28,414 nt of DNA from CAZOWW01 sp964583765 (GTDB lineage: Bacteria > Actinomycetota > Actinomycetes > Actinomycetales > Kineosporiaceae), in the NCBI GenBank assembly GCA_964583765.1, contig CAZOWW010000080.1:1-28414 (forward strand), given 5' to 3'. A program made the translations under genes and the position numbers. The number at the start of each line of letters is the position of its first letter. The stretch's first letter is position 1. This document shows positions 1 through 7,994 of this stretch, one piece after another. The notes beneath the pieces are model-generated. The model did no database searches. It was not told the origin of the DNA and worked only from the letters and a program-made list of their open reading frames with translations.

Positions 1-1
1 A

Positions 2-340
2 TACGTGCCCGTAACCGCCAGCTTCCCAGTGGCCGCCACCGACTCGCCCGGACTCCTGCTGCTCCACTCCCCCGGCAACACCTTCGTCCGCGATCTCGCT
101 CCTGGCGAGACGATCCTCGTGCAGCCCAGCGCGCTCCTCTACCGCGATCTCAGCGTCGGCATGCACCTGCACCTGGAGTACCCGCAGTCCGGGAAGGTCT
201 CCCGGTGGACCAGCTACGAGCTGCGAACGGTCTGGCTCCGCCTGATCGGTCCGGGGCGGGTCGCCGTCCAGTCGATCTTCTCCCGGCCGCACGGCGCCAT
301 GATCAGCAGCCATTCACCGGCGACGGTCGCCCGCTGGTGA
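2..340 (+). CDS. AIM24 family protein, C-terminal part (cut by left edge)
   Basis: The reading frame is open to the left edge and stops at 338-340; only about the last 112 residues are present. The visible part has the beta-rich pattern of the AIM24 family: a GLLLLHSPGNTFVRDL strand pair, an LAPGE turn, a VQPSALLYRD strand, and near the end the GPGRVAVQSIFSRP segment that usually closes the AIM24 barrel. The family is widespread in bacteria and mitochondria but has no defined biochemical reaction. A GTG at position 5 is in frame, but the fold would be incomplete from there, so the true start is probably outside the window. The call is by eye from the motif pattern. Confidence 0.7.
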   Translation, partial: YVPVTASFPVAATDSPGLLLLHSPGNTFVRDLAPGETILVQPSALLYRDLSVGMHLHLEYPQSGKVSRWTSYELRTVWLRLIGPGRVAVQSIFSRPHGAMISSHSPATVARW

Positions 341-373
341 CGTTCGACCAACTCGTCGATGTGATGCACACCA

Positions 374-379
374 TATAAC
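374..379 (+). promoter_or_regulatory. Candidate -10 box (TATAAC)
   Basis: TATAAC is a near-consensus -10 hexamer, conspicuous in this GC-rich background, in the 144-base gap between the AIM24 gene and the calcium-loop gene. No good -35 hexamer lies 16-18 bases upstream. A start site near 386 would give a leader of about 100 bases to the ATG at 485. Confidence 0.4.
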
Positions 380-484
380 GCACTGAAATGCAGGGCGTCC
401 TGTGCCCGTCCAACCTGCCGTAACCCATCGAGCGGCCCGACCGGCACCAGCGAGTCGCGGCGATCCGAGGAAGGGACGGCATCC

Positions 485-1405
485 ATGTACGACGACACCG
501 CCGGCACGCCCGACATCACCCCGGAACACGTGGTCACGGAACAGTGGATCGACACCGACGGGAACGGGACGCTCGACCAGCACCTCATCGACTACGACGG
601 CGACGGGCAGGCCGACATCCAGTACGACGACTTCGGCGCCGACGGCCTCGCCCATCACGCGCTGGTGGACGCCAACGGTGACGGCGTGGCGGACGCCGAG
701 TTCGCGGGCATCGATTCCGCCGGCATCGCCCACGACGTCGCGCTCGACACGGACGGCGACGGCTATGCCGACGTCGCGTTCAGCGACCACGCAGGCCTGG
801 CGGCAGCCGCTCTGGACCCCTCCTCACAGGCCGACCCGGCGTACGTCACCGACGGAACACACGGGCCCTTCCCCGCTGACCCGGCCACGGTCAGTGATTC
901 CACCGAGGTGACGGACCCCACCGCCGGGGGCACCGACCTGACGAGCGACTCAAGCGGCGTCGACACCGCCTGGACCAGCACCGACGCTGCCGACGGCACC
1001 GGCCTCGTCGGCGCGGACCACACCGCGGTCCCGGGTCCATTCGACGACGCCCTGAACACGGGGATGTCCCCCGACACCGCGGCCCTGGCGTCGAGCATCG
1101 ACGCACAGATGCACGACGCGACGGTGCAGTACCAGGCCGCCATGGACCCGAGCTCGGTCAGCGCGGGCGACCTCGCCGATTCCACCGCACACATCGACGC
1201 CACCGCCCAGGCGACCGGTGCGCTCGAAGGCCAGGTCGTCGCCGGGCAGATCGACAACGAGGTGACGCAGGAGGAACAGGCGCAGCAGTGGTCGGACGAG
1301 GCGCACGAGACGGCGACCACGGACTGGATCGCCTCGGAGAACGCGATCTCGGAAGCCGACCAGGCCGTCTGGGACAGCGAGCAGGCGCACGAGTCCGGTG
1401 AGTGA
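485..1405 (+). CDS. Acidic protein with DxDGDGxxD calcium-type loops and a helical C-terminal half
   Basis: A protein of 306 residues, strongly acidic. ATG 485 follows a good ribosome site (AGGAAGGGA). Residues 23-31, 36-44, 62-70 and 88-96 are DxDGNG/DGDGxxD loops of the kind that bind calcium in dockerin, EF-hand-like and thrombospondin type-3 repeats; the last three are exactly 26 residues apart. Residues 110-185 are low-complexity Asp/Thr/Ser/Ala. From about 190 to the end it reads as long amphipathic helices rich in Gln, Glu and Ala. No signal peptide or membrane segment is visible, so its location is unclear. The stop overlaps the start of the next gene by eight bases, so the two are probably translated together. 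No specific function is recognised; calcium binding is inferred from the loops. Confidence 0.8.
   Translation: MYDDTAGTPDITPEHVVTEQWIDTDGNGTLDQHLIDYDGDGQADIQYDDFGADGLAHHALVDANGDGVADAEFAGIDSAGIAHDVALDTDGDGYADVAFSDHAGLAAAALDPSSQADPAYVTDGTHGPFPADPATVSDSTEVTDPTAGGTDLTSDSSGVDTAWTSTDAADGTGLVGADHTAVPGPFDDALNTGMSPDTAALASSIDAQMHDATVQYQAAMDPSSVSAGDLADSTAHIDATAQATGALEGQVVAGQIDNEVTQEEQAQQWSDEAHETATTDWIASENAISEADQAVWDSEQAHESGE
590..820 (+). repeat. Three 26-residue calcium-loop repeats within the CDS
   Basis: Protein-level repeats start at residues 36, 62 and 88. Each has a DxDGDGxAD loop followed thirteen residues later by a degenerate half-unit with the pattern G(L/I)A-H-x-A/V-L. A single 13-residue half-unit (DTDGNGTLDQHLI) precedes them at residue 23. 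The DNA copies have diverged, so the array is old. Confidence 0.75.
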
Positions 1406-2558
1406 GGTTCCGGGGCGCCACGCCACCTTCCCGGGCAATTCCCTCCGCACACGCCGAGGCCGCGTGCCGACGGGTGCGGTCACCGCGCTCACCCTGTTCG
1501 CGGCGTTCGCGGCGTTCGCGGCGTTCGCGGCGTTCGGCGCAACGGACCCGGCCGAGGCCAGCAACGGCACGCCTGCCGTGACCGTTCACGCCACCGATCA
1601 GGCCCAGGACCTCAGGCCCATCCGTCCCCGCTCGGGCACAGGGAGCGGGGACGGCGTCCGGACCGGTGTCACGGGCGGTTCACCCACCCAGGCCACCACC
1701 GGTGGGAACGCGAGCTCGGGGAATGGCTCGGGGGGCACGAAGAAGGACGGTGAGGGCGTCAGCGGCACGAAGAACGGCAAGACCGGCTCGACCACCACGA
1801 AGAGCACCGGCAAGAGGCCCGGCGGTGCCGGCGTGGCGTGGCTGCTGGTCCTGATCGTCGGACTCGCCGTCGCGGGCCTCGGAGCGGCGATGTTCAGGCG
1901 ACCCCGCCCCGCCACGTCCTTGCCGCCGCAGGCCCACCCGGGTGCCGCACCACCGGGGCCCGTCGCGCCCCTCGGCTCGTGGGTGCCCGGATCCCAGTAC
2001 CCCGGTTACGCGGGCGGTCCCCCTGCCCCGCAGTACCCGGGTGCCGCACCGGCTCCCCCCGGTACGCCGCAGTACCCCGGTGCCCCACCGGCATCATTCG
2101 GCATGAACCCCACGCAGCCCGACCCCATGGCGATTCCCGGCGTCCCGGCCCTGCGGCAGGCGTTGCACCAGGTCGCGCTGGCCGGTCCCAGTCCCGCCAT
2201 CGCCCAGCAGGTAGCTCGGCTCCTGGCGACTCCCGGCGGGGACCGGCATGCCCTGGTGGATGCGGCAATCCGCTACCGGGACCAACTCGAAGGGGTCGAC
2301 GAGCGCCTCCGTGCCGGCCTCCTCGAGGCGTTGGGCGCGGCCGGGGTGCACGAGGTGCTCGCCGGGACCGAGCGCGTGGACGGCGCCCGGCATGAGGTCG
2401 TGGCCACGGCGGAGACCCAGGACCCGGCACTCGACGAGGTCATCGCCCGCACCCTGCGTTGCGGCTACCTCGACGGCGACAGCGTCCTGCGCGTCCCGCA
2501 GGTGGAGATCCACCGATGGGTCCGGTCCTCCGGCCCCTTCCCCACCGAGTCGTTCTGA
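1398..2558 (+). CDS. Membrane-anchored protein with GrpE-like C-terminal domain
   Basis: A protein of 386 residues starting at GTG 1398, overlapping the upstream stop. Visible order: a signal-peptide-like hydrophobic stretch (about 27-50) built from repeated FAA units and ending in an ATDPAEA region that could be cleaved; a Gly/Ser/Thr/Lys-rich segment (55-144); a membrane helix (about 145-166) followed by RRPRP, placing the C-terminus inside; a Pro-rich linker with three QYPG repeats (to about 245); then helices and, at about 295-377, a segment resembling the beta-domain of GrpE: helix LRAGLLEALGAAGV, HEVVATAETQDP starting at residue 332, then GYLDGDSVLRVPQVEIHRW. GrpE is the nucleotide exchange factor of Hsp70, and an Hsp70 ATPase is encoded at 9316, so a membrane-tethered exchange factor is the inferred role. 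The GrpE match is by eye and needs a profile search. Confidence 0.7.
   Translation: MSEVPGRHATFPGNSLRTRRGRVPTGAVTALTLFAAFAAFAAFAAFGATDPAEASNGTPAVTVHATDQAQDLRPIRPRSGTGSGDGVRTGVTGGSPTQATTGGNASSGNGSGGTKKDGEGVSGTKNGKTGSTTTKSTGKRPGGAGVAWLLVLIVGLAVAGLGAAMFRRPRPATSLPPQAHPGAAPPGPVAPLGSWVPGSQYPGYAGGPPAPQYPGAAPAPPGTPQYPGAPPASFGMNPTQPDPMAIPGVPALRQALHQVALAGPSPAIAQQVARLLATPGGDRHALVDAAIRYRDQLEGVDERLRAGLLEALGAAGVHEVLAGTERVDGARHEVVATAETQDPALDEVIARTLRCGYLDGDSVLRVPQVEIHRWVRSSGPFPTESF
1500..1535 (+). repeat. Four perfect tandem 9-bp repeats in the signal peptide
   Basis: GCGGCGTTC occurs four times head to tail. Each copy encodes Ala-Ala-Phe in frame within the hydrophobic core of the predicted signal peptide. 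Gain or loss of a copy would change the core length by three residues without a frameshift. Confidence 0.9.
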
Positions 2559-2608
2559 GGTCGATGTGATCCGTCCGAGGCCGAAGGCGCCGAGTGCGCG
2601 GCCGGATG

Positions 2609-2624
2609 CGGCTCACCTGAGCCG
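2609..2624. terminator. Hairpin between convergent genes
   Basis: CGGCTCA-CC-TGAGCCG is a perfect inverted repeat in the 81-base gap between the ends of the GrpE-like gene and the convergent sigma-factor gene. It could stop transcription from both sides. There is no T-run, and the usable stem is only about six pairs with an ACCT loop. Confidence 0.4.
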
Positions 2625-2639
2625 GAGCAGGAGCCGGGC

Positions 2640-3338
2640 TCAGTTCGCCGTCCCGAGCCCCGCACGCACCTGTTCCCGGGCCCGGTGCACCCACACCCGC
2701 ACCGTGTTGACCGGCGCACCGAACGTCGCGGCGAGCTCGGGGTACGACATGCCGCCCGCCCACAGGAGCAATGCTTCCCGGTGCTCCTTCCGCAGTTCGG
2801 CGAGCACCCGCCGCACGGCATCGGTCTGGGCGTACCAGTTCTCGAACCCCGCATCGGCCCACCGGCCCGGCTCCGACGGCGACGGCGTTGTCGGGTCGTG
2901 CGGCTCCTCCCGCCGAGCGACCGCCGATCGACGCAGCTCATGCACCGCATTCCGGGCGATGGCGCAGGCCCAGGTGGCGAAGGAGGACCGTCCCGCGAAC
3001 CGGTGCAGGTTCCGCCAGACAGCGATCTGGGTGTCCTGCACCGCGTCCAGTGCTTGCACTCGGTGCCCGGACAGGTGCAGGCACACCGCGAACACGCGAC
3101 GCTCGGCGAGCGCCCACAGTTGCCGGAAGGCCCACTCGTCGCCACCACGCGCTCGGAGCACCAGATCCCACTCCGAGCACAGCGCGGACTCGGGATACGT
3201 CACGGCAATGGACGTGGCCTCGGGTGTCGCGGCCGGCACCTCGTCGACCGGCACCTCGTCGACCGGGAACAGCGGCACGTCGGACACGATCGTGACGGTA
3301 GCAGCGCTGGCGGGCACGTTCCGTGCAATTGTGGACAC
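2640..3338 (-). CDS. RNA polymerase sigma factor, ECF type (sigma-70 family)
   Basis: From GTG 3338 the protein has 232 residues. Sigma region 2 is at about 58-136: LVLRARGGDEWAFRQLW, then DAVQDTQIAVWRNLHRF and the FATWACAIARNAVHELRR helix typical of ECF factors. Region 4 is at about 173-226: LRKEHREALLLWAGGMSYPELAATFG followed by the HTH recognition part NTVRVWVHRAREQVRAGL. No region 1 or 3 is seen. The start is uncertain: GTG 3203 would give 187 residues, a more usual ECF length, but the 45 extra codons have coding-like GC in third positions. No strong ribosome site precedes either start. No obvious anti-sigma gene is adjacent. It sits between the GrpE-like gene and the dynamin operon and is a candidate regulator of them; that link is inference. 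Confidence 0.88.
   Translation of the reverse strand: MSTIARNVPASAATVTIVSDVPLFPVDEVPVDEVPAATPEATSIAVTYPESALCSEWDLVLRARGGDEWAFRQLWALAERRVFAVCLHLSGHRVQALDAVQDTQIAVWRNLHRFAGRSSFATWACAIARNAVHELRRSAVARREEPHDPTTPSPSEPGRWADAGFENWYAQTDAVRRVLAELRKEHREALLLWAGGMSYPELAATFGAPVNTVRVWVHRAREQVRAGLGTAN
3233..3262 (-). repeat. Two perfect tandem 15-bp repeats in the sigma-factor N-terminus
   Basis: CCGGCACCTCGTCGA is present twice in tandem and continues partly into a third copy. On the minus strand it encodes the repeated Val-Asp-Glu-Val-Pro of the N-terminal extension of the sigma factor, just upstream of the divergent dynamin operon. Confidence 0.8.
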
Positions 3339-3347
3339 GGAGGGAAC

Positions 3348-3836
3348 ATGACCACCGGACCGTTCCCCGACGATGGTCCTCCCGAGAATCCGTTCCCCGA
3401 CGAGGACGGCGAGCCCGCCCGCACGGAATGGCTCGACCTTCTCCTGCCGCACCAGGCCCTGCCCCCCGCTGCAACCTCCGAGGAGCTCTTCCTGCACACC
3501 TTCCAGGCGACGGCCGCGGAAGGCGACGCTCACCTCTTGACCGGGCTGCCCTGGGACACCGACCCGCCCGGCCACACCGACGACAGCGCCTTGTCCGACC
3601 ACACCGACGACAGCGCGCCGCCCGGCCACGAGCTCGAGATCGGCGACGCCGCATCCGACACCACGGACGCAGCCCACGATCCCTGGCATGCGTGGCACGG
3701 GACGCAGGAGCCACCGGACAGCTCCACGCACGATCTTCTCCCGGACCCGACCGGGCACTCCGAGCCACCGTGGCACCCGGACCCGACGTGGCACCCGGAC
3801 ACCGACCCCCCGAGCCACGGTGTGGAGCACTGGTGA
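3348..3836 (+). CDS. Small acidic His/Trp/Pro-rich protein, first gene of dynamin operon
   Basis: ATG 3348 follows a clear ribosome site (GGAGGG, four bases before) and the frame runs 162 residues. The stop overlaps the GTG of the dynamin gene by four bases (GTGA), so both are translationally coupled. Residues 1-70 look foldable (EWLDLLLPHQALPP, then an EELFLHTFQATA helix). The rest is low complexity: HTDDSAL/HTDDSAP repeats and a C-terminal tail with WHAWHG and WHPDPTWHPD units rich in Asp, His, Pro and Trp. No signal peptide or membrane helix. GC in third positions is high throughout, supporting true coding although the minus strand is also open here. No family is recognised. Its position suggests a partner or regulator of the GTPase; the His/Asp tail might bind metal, which is speculation. 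Confidence 0.7.
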   Translation: MTTGPFPDDGPPENPFPDEDGEPARTEWLDLLLPHQALPPAATSEELFLHTFQATAAEGDAHLLTGLPWDTDPPGHTDDSALSDHTDDSAPPGHELEIGDAASDTTDAAHDPWHAWHGTQEPPDSSTHDLLPDPTGHSEPPWHPDPTWHPDTDPPSHGVEHW

Positions 3837-5803
3837 ACCCTCCAGCCGACGCCCCGGACGGCCCGAGTCCCGCGCTGCGCGCGCTGTGGCTTCTCCTCGA
3901 CCGGGCAGCCGCCGACGCACGGGACCGGTCCTTCCGCTACGACCTGCGCGTCATGCAGCGCCGCCTCACGGACCCGCTACTCATCGCGATCGCGGGAGCG
4001 GTGAGCGCCGGCAAGTCCACCCTTGTCAACGCCCTGCTCGGCGCACCGGTCGCACCGGTGGCCGCCGGGGAGATGTCCCGCCACGCCACCTGGTACCAGT
4101 ACGGCACCGATGACGGGCTGGTGCGCGTGCACACCCGCGACGGCGACGAGGCACCTCCGCTTCGCCTCGGCCCCGAGCGGACCTTCCCCGAGGACCTCGG
4201 AGTGCCGGACGCGGACATCCTCCGGGTGAGCGTGACCATGGACGTCCCCGTGCTCCGCGGCCTCACCGTCGTGGACACCCCGGGCGGCAACACGACGACG
4301 GCGGAACTGGAGTCGCGCGCCCGCGCGGTGCTCTTCGGCACGGACAGCCCCCCGGCGGCCCAGGCGCTCGTCTACGTCATGCCCTATGTCGACCGCACCG
4401 GGCAGCAGCTCCTCTCCGAGTTCCGTTCGCTCTCGCGGATCAGCGGGCTCGGCGCGGCGAACACCCTCGTGGTCATGAGCAAGATCGACAACCGGGCGGT
4501 GGCCGGCACGGATCCCTGGCCGGGTGCCCGGCGTCGTGCCGCGGCCGCCCGGGACGATCTCCGCAGCCTCGCCCTGGACGTGATCCCGGTGGCCGGGCTG
4601 CTCGCCGAGACCGGCCGGGGACGTCGCCTCGGCCCGGAGCATCTCGCCGTCCTGCGCACGCTCACCGGGCCCGAGACGGATCTCGAGTTCCTCGTCGAGG
4701 ACCTGCTCGACCCATCCGCCCTGCCGACCCTGCCCGGGTCCCTCGTCACCCGGCGGGAACTGGTCGACCGGCTGCGGCAGTACGGCCTCGCGGTGGCCCT
4801 GGACCTGCTCCGACGGGCGCCCGAAGCCGATCTCGATGCGGTGCACGAGGAACTGGTCGCACGGTCGGGCTTCTCCGGGCTCCCGGACACCCCAACGGCC
4901 CCGCGCGCAGCCACGACAACAACCGATGCCGGGGCCACCGGATGTGCCGCCACCAGCGCGCCAGGCGAATCCACCTCACGCCCCGTGGCCTCCGGCCCGC
5001 TCGGTTCCACCGAGCAGGACAGGGCGTCGACGGATCTCGCCCAGGCGCTGGGCTTCTTCGCCGCCAACGCCGAGCGGCTCAAGTCGCTCCACACGCTCAA
5101 CCAGCTGCACGGCTACGTGCCCACCGGCCTCGTGGACGCCGACCGGATGATCTTCAACGGCCTCATCCGGGACGTCGAACGCCATGACTCGATCGTCCGA
5201 CAGATGCAGGGTCTGCGCGTCACCGTTGCCCTCGACACGGTGAGCCGCGGTGAGGTCACGCTGTCCCAGGAGCGCATGGCGGAGCTCGTCCGGCTGGCCC
5301 GCCACGACGAGCCCGCCGCCCGGGTCGGGCTACCCGTCGACGCCTCCGCCGACCAGATCGCCGAACAGGCACGGGCTCTCGCGGCGCGCTGGCGGAGCCT
5401 GGCCATGTCCGGGGGCGGGCGCACCCTCGGCCGCCCGGCGCTGGACGTCCTCGACACCTTCGAGTCCCTGGCCCAGGACCCGCTCGGCAAGGCAGCCGCC
5501 GAAGCGGAGGCCGCTCTTTCGGGGACCGACCTGCCCGTCGACCTGGTCCTGCCGGTCCTGCCCGCTGCCCTTCGGGACACCGTGCAGCTGCTCGCCGAAG
5601 GGCTCTGGCCCGCTCAACGGCTCGGCCTGCCGGACACGGCCTCCGCGGCAGAACTGGTCGAGCGAGCCGCCGCGCTCGCCGCCCGCCTGCGGGTGCTCAC
5701 CCAACGCCCGCTGCCGATGCCCGCCCGACGCCAGCTCGCCGGCGTTCTCGACGCCGTCGAGGAGCTCCATGCCCGGGCCACGCAGGAACTCGCAGGCAGG
5801 TGA
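3833..5803 (+). CDS. Dynamin-like GTPase (first of pair, IniC/IniA type)
   Basis: Starting at GTG 3833, the protein has 656 residues. The GTPase domain is N-terminal: G1 P-loop GAVSAGKST beginning at residue 55, G3 VVDTPGGN with Asp148, and G4 VMSKID with Lys217 and Asp219. The remainder is mostly helical, as expected of the stalk of bacterial dynamins, interrupted at about 350-400 by a low-complexity Thr/Ala/Pro/Ser linker. No obvious membrane helix is seen. Bacterial dynamin-like proteins bind GTP, oligomerise on membranes and fuse, protect or reshape them; in mycobacteria the IniA/IniC pair is induced by cell-wall inhibitors. A second dynamin follows 128 bases downstream, and paired dynamins typically work as heteromers. 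The start was chosen for the GTGA overlap with the preceding gene and because the P-loop then lies at the usual distance from the N-terminus. Confidence 0.88.
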   Translation: MNPPADAPDGPSPALRALWLLLDRAAADARDRSFRYDLRVMQRRLTDPLLIAIAGAVSAGKSTLVNALLGAPVAPVAAGEMSRHATWYQYGTDDGLVRVHTRDGDEAPPLRLGPERTFPEDLGVPDADILRVSVTMDVPVLRGLTVVDTPGGNTTTAELESRARAVLFGTDSPPAAQALVYVMPYVDRTGQQLLSEFRSLSRISGLGAANTLVVMSKIDNRAVAGTDPWPGARRRAAAARDDLRSLALDVIPVAGLLAETGRGRRLGPEHLAVLRTLTGPETDLEFLVEDLLDPSALPTLPGSLVTRRELVDRLRQYGLAVALDLLRRAPEADLDAVHEELVARSGFSGLPDTPTAPRAATTTTDAGATGCAATSAPGESTSRPVASGPLGSTEQDRASTDLAQALGFFAANAERLKSLHTLNQLHGYVPTGLVDADRMIFNGLIRDVERHDSIVRQMQGLRVTVALDTVSRGEVTLSQERMAELVRLARHDEPAARVGLPVDASADQIAEQARALAARWRSLAMSGGGRTLGRPALDVLDTFESLAQDPLGKAAAEAEAALSGTDLPVDLVLPVLPAALRDTVQLLAEGLWPAQRLGLPDTASAAELVERAAALAARLRVLTQRPLPMPARRQLAGVLDAVEELHARATQELAGR

Positions 5804-5931
5804 GCCCATCGCCTCCGCCGAGGCCGCCGTCCCCAGCGCCCCGACCACCCGACGCCGCTCCACTCGTGACGGACCGCCCCCACCAGTGACGCACCACCGG
5901 CCACCCCGCGCTCAGCAGGAAGGACCCCGCG

Positions 5932-7959
5932 ATGACGGACCCGGCCACAGTCCCGCCGTCCCCGCCCGGCGCCGACGGCGGCAGCGGCACGGGCGCCGTC
6001 CCCACCGCCCGAGCGGAGGCTCCGTCCACCAGGCCCCCCGCCGTTCGCGCGGCCCTGTCCCTGGCCAACAAAGTGCACGCCACCGTCCGCGAGCACGGAC
6101 GCACCGACCTCGCCGATCCGCTCGCCGCCGAGGCCGCCCGGTGGCAGCAACACGACACGGTGGTGGTCGTGGCGGGGGCGCAGAAACGTGGCAAGAGCAG
6201 CCTCATCAACACGCTCGTGAACCGCCCCGGGCTGGTTCCGGTGGACGAGGACATCGCCACCGACACGCACATCGCGCTGCGCTACGGCGACCAGTTCGCC
6301 ATGACCGTGCGCCATGCCCAGGGACCCCCACAGTCGATCACCCCTGACCAGCTGGGCGACTACGCCTCCGTGCTCGGTGATCCCGCGCTGCGCCGCGGGG
6401 TTAGCGGCGTCGAGGTCACGCTCGCGCACCCCTTGCTGCAGGGGCTGCGCCTCGTGGACACCCCCGGCGTGGACAGCCTGACGATCGGCCACAAACACGC
6501 CACGATGTCCGCCCTCCATCAGGCGGACGTCCTGCTGTTCGTGCTCAGCGGCCGCGACCAGCCCGTGCAACGTCATGAACTCGAGTTCCTCGCCGAGGCC
6601 TGCCGTCGAGTCCCCCAGGTCGCGTTCGTCCTCACCAAGATCGATGATGCGCCGCACTGGCGCGAGCTCCTCGACGAGAACCGTCGGCGGCTCGTCTCCT
6701 TCGTGGCCACGCCCACCGGAGAGGGCAGGCAGTTCACCCCCCGGGACGCCGCCCGGCTCACCGAGGCCGTCTGGCTCCCGGTCAGCAGCCGTATGGCCGA
6801 CGCGGCCGCGGCACGTCGGGAACGGGGGGAAGACGCGCGCGCCACGCAGCTCCTCACCCGCAGCGGGATGGCCGATCTGGCCGAGTTCCTGCGCGGCACC
6901 ATCCGTTCGCGGGAGGTCGCCCGGGCCGCACAGCTGGTGCACATGCTCGGCAACGTCCTGCGCGAACTCGTCCCCGCGCAGGAGGACGCCGTCGCCGGGG
7001 GTTCGGACGACACCGGCCGAGCACAGCGGCTCGAACAGCTGCGCGAGGAACAGGAGGCGCTCGACGCCCGGCGCCGCGCCTGGCAACTGCACCGCGCCCA
7101 GCTCAACTTCCTGGGCGGGGACGTGGCCGTCGTGGTCCGGGACCGGCTCGAACAGATGCGCCGCGAGTACGACGCCGATCTCCGCGACCGGGACCTGCGC
7201 ACGACCAAACTCGTGCAGCAGTGCGCCGAGGAGCTCACCGACAGCCTGCCCCGGTCCCTCGAAGCAGCCGGGCAGGAGATCCTCGCCACCGCTGATGACC
7301 GCATCCGTACTGACCTCGTCCGCGTCCTCCACGAGATGGGTCTCGAGGACGTCGAGGTCGGCTTCGGCGAGCTGGAGCTCGCCGGCGATGCAACGGGAGG
7401 CGACCGCTCGGTACAACACGAGTCCTTCGACGCCCTGCGGGACGGCGTCCCGGCGGCGATGATGGCCTCCTCCCTCACGTTCATCGGGCTGCACGTGGCC
7501 CTCCTCGGTCCGCTGGCCCCGTTCGTGATCGGGCCCGCGCTCGCCTTCGCCGTGCTCAAGAAGCGTTGGGACCACCAGGTCGCCACCCGCGGCCGTCAGG
7601 AGCTGCGCCAACTCGTGGCCGAGGTCGTCAACGAGGGCATCCGCTCGATGACCCCGATCCTCCAGCGAGCCGTGGCCGAGCAACGGACACGTGTCGAGCA
7701 GACCGTCGAAGCCTCCCTGGCACAGGCGCGGCGTGCCCTCGACTCCCGGGTGGTTCAGCTCGGTGCCACCGCCAAGCAGGACGCCGCCGCCCGGCGCGAG
7801 GCCGCCGCCCTCGGTCGCCGGCGGCTGGACACCCTGCAGGCACTCATTGCCGAGACCGCTTCCCTTGAGAAACAGCTCCAGCTCCCCGCACCGGCGATCG
7901 ATTCGCCGGGCGCCCCCGGCCTCGCCGCCTCCACCGTCACGGTGGACACCGCGACCTGA
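5932..7959 (+). CDS. Dynamin-like GTPase with membrane-insertion segment (second of pair)
   Basis: A protein of 675 residues; ATG 5932 is preceded by AGGAAGGA. G1 is GAQKRGKSS starting at residue 82, G3 is LVDTPGVDS with Asp176, and G4 is LTKIDDA with Lys236 and Asp238. Helical segments around 350-440 (QRLEQLREEQEALDARRRAW and following) fit a stalk. At about 507-546 is a hydrophobic hairpin (MASSLTFIGLHVALLGPL, then FVIGPALAFAVL) resembling the paddle or membrane-inserted loop of bacterial dynamins. The helices resume to about 660. Together with the upstream GTPase it probably forms a two-subunit dynamin acting at the cytoplasmic membrane, one member carrying the membrane insertion. The gene ends at a strong hairpin. 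The family assignment is firm; the role is inferred. Confidence 0.9.
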   Translation: MTDPATVPPSPPGADGGSGTGAVPTARAEAPSTRPPAVRAALSLANKVHATVREHGRTDLADPLAAEAARWQQHDTVVVVAGAQKRGKSSLINTLVNRPGLVPVDEDIATDTHIALRYGDQFAMTVRHAQGPPQSITPDQLGDYASVLGDPALRRGVSGVEVTLAHPLLQGLRLVDTPGVDSLTIGHKHATMSALHQADVLLFVLSGRDQPVQRHELEFLAEACRRVPQVAFVLTKIDDAPHWRELLDENRRRLVSFVATPTGEGRQFTPRDAARLTEAVWLPVSSRMADAAAARRERGEDARATQLLTRSGMADLAEFLRGTIRSREVARAAQLVHMLGNVLRELVPAQEDAVAGGSDDTGRAQRLEQLREEQEALDARRRAWQLHRAQLNFLGGDVAVVVRDRLEQMRREYDADLRDRDLRTTKLVQQCAEELTDSLPRSLEAAGQEILATADDRIRTDLVRVLHEMGLEDVEVGFGELELAGDATGGDRSVQHESFDALRDGVPAAMMASSLTFIGLHVALLGPLAPFVIGPALAFAVLKKRWDHQVATRGRQELRQLVAEVVNEGIRSMTPILQRAVAEQRTRVEQTVEASLAQARRALDSRVVQLGATAKQDAAARREAAALGRRRLDTLQALIAETASLEKQLQLPAPAIDSPGAPGLAASTVTVDTAT

Positions 7960-7994
7960 TCATCCTGGCCGCGCCGATCGTCCCCGGTCCGGTG

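Noticed and set aside
3233..3262. Tandem 15-bp repeats considered as a CRISPR or operator array
   Set aside because: Only two perfect adjacent copies without spacers, and they are in frame in the sigma-factor coding sequence.
3339..3920. N-terminal extension of the sigma factor to 426 residues
   Set aside because: The added part is Arg/Gly/Val-rich and antisense to a plus-strand gene with a ribosome site and a coupled stop; ECF factors are far shorter.
5614..7683. A 689-residue open frame on the minus strand over the second dynamin gene
   Set aside because: Low-complexity translation and no ribosome site; the plus-strand GTPase motifs are complete.
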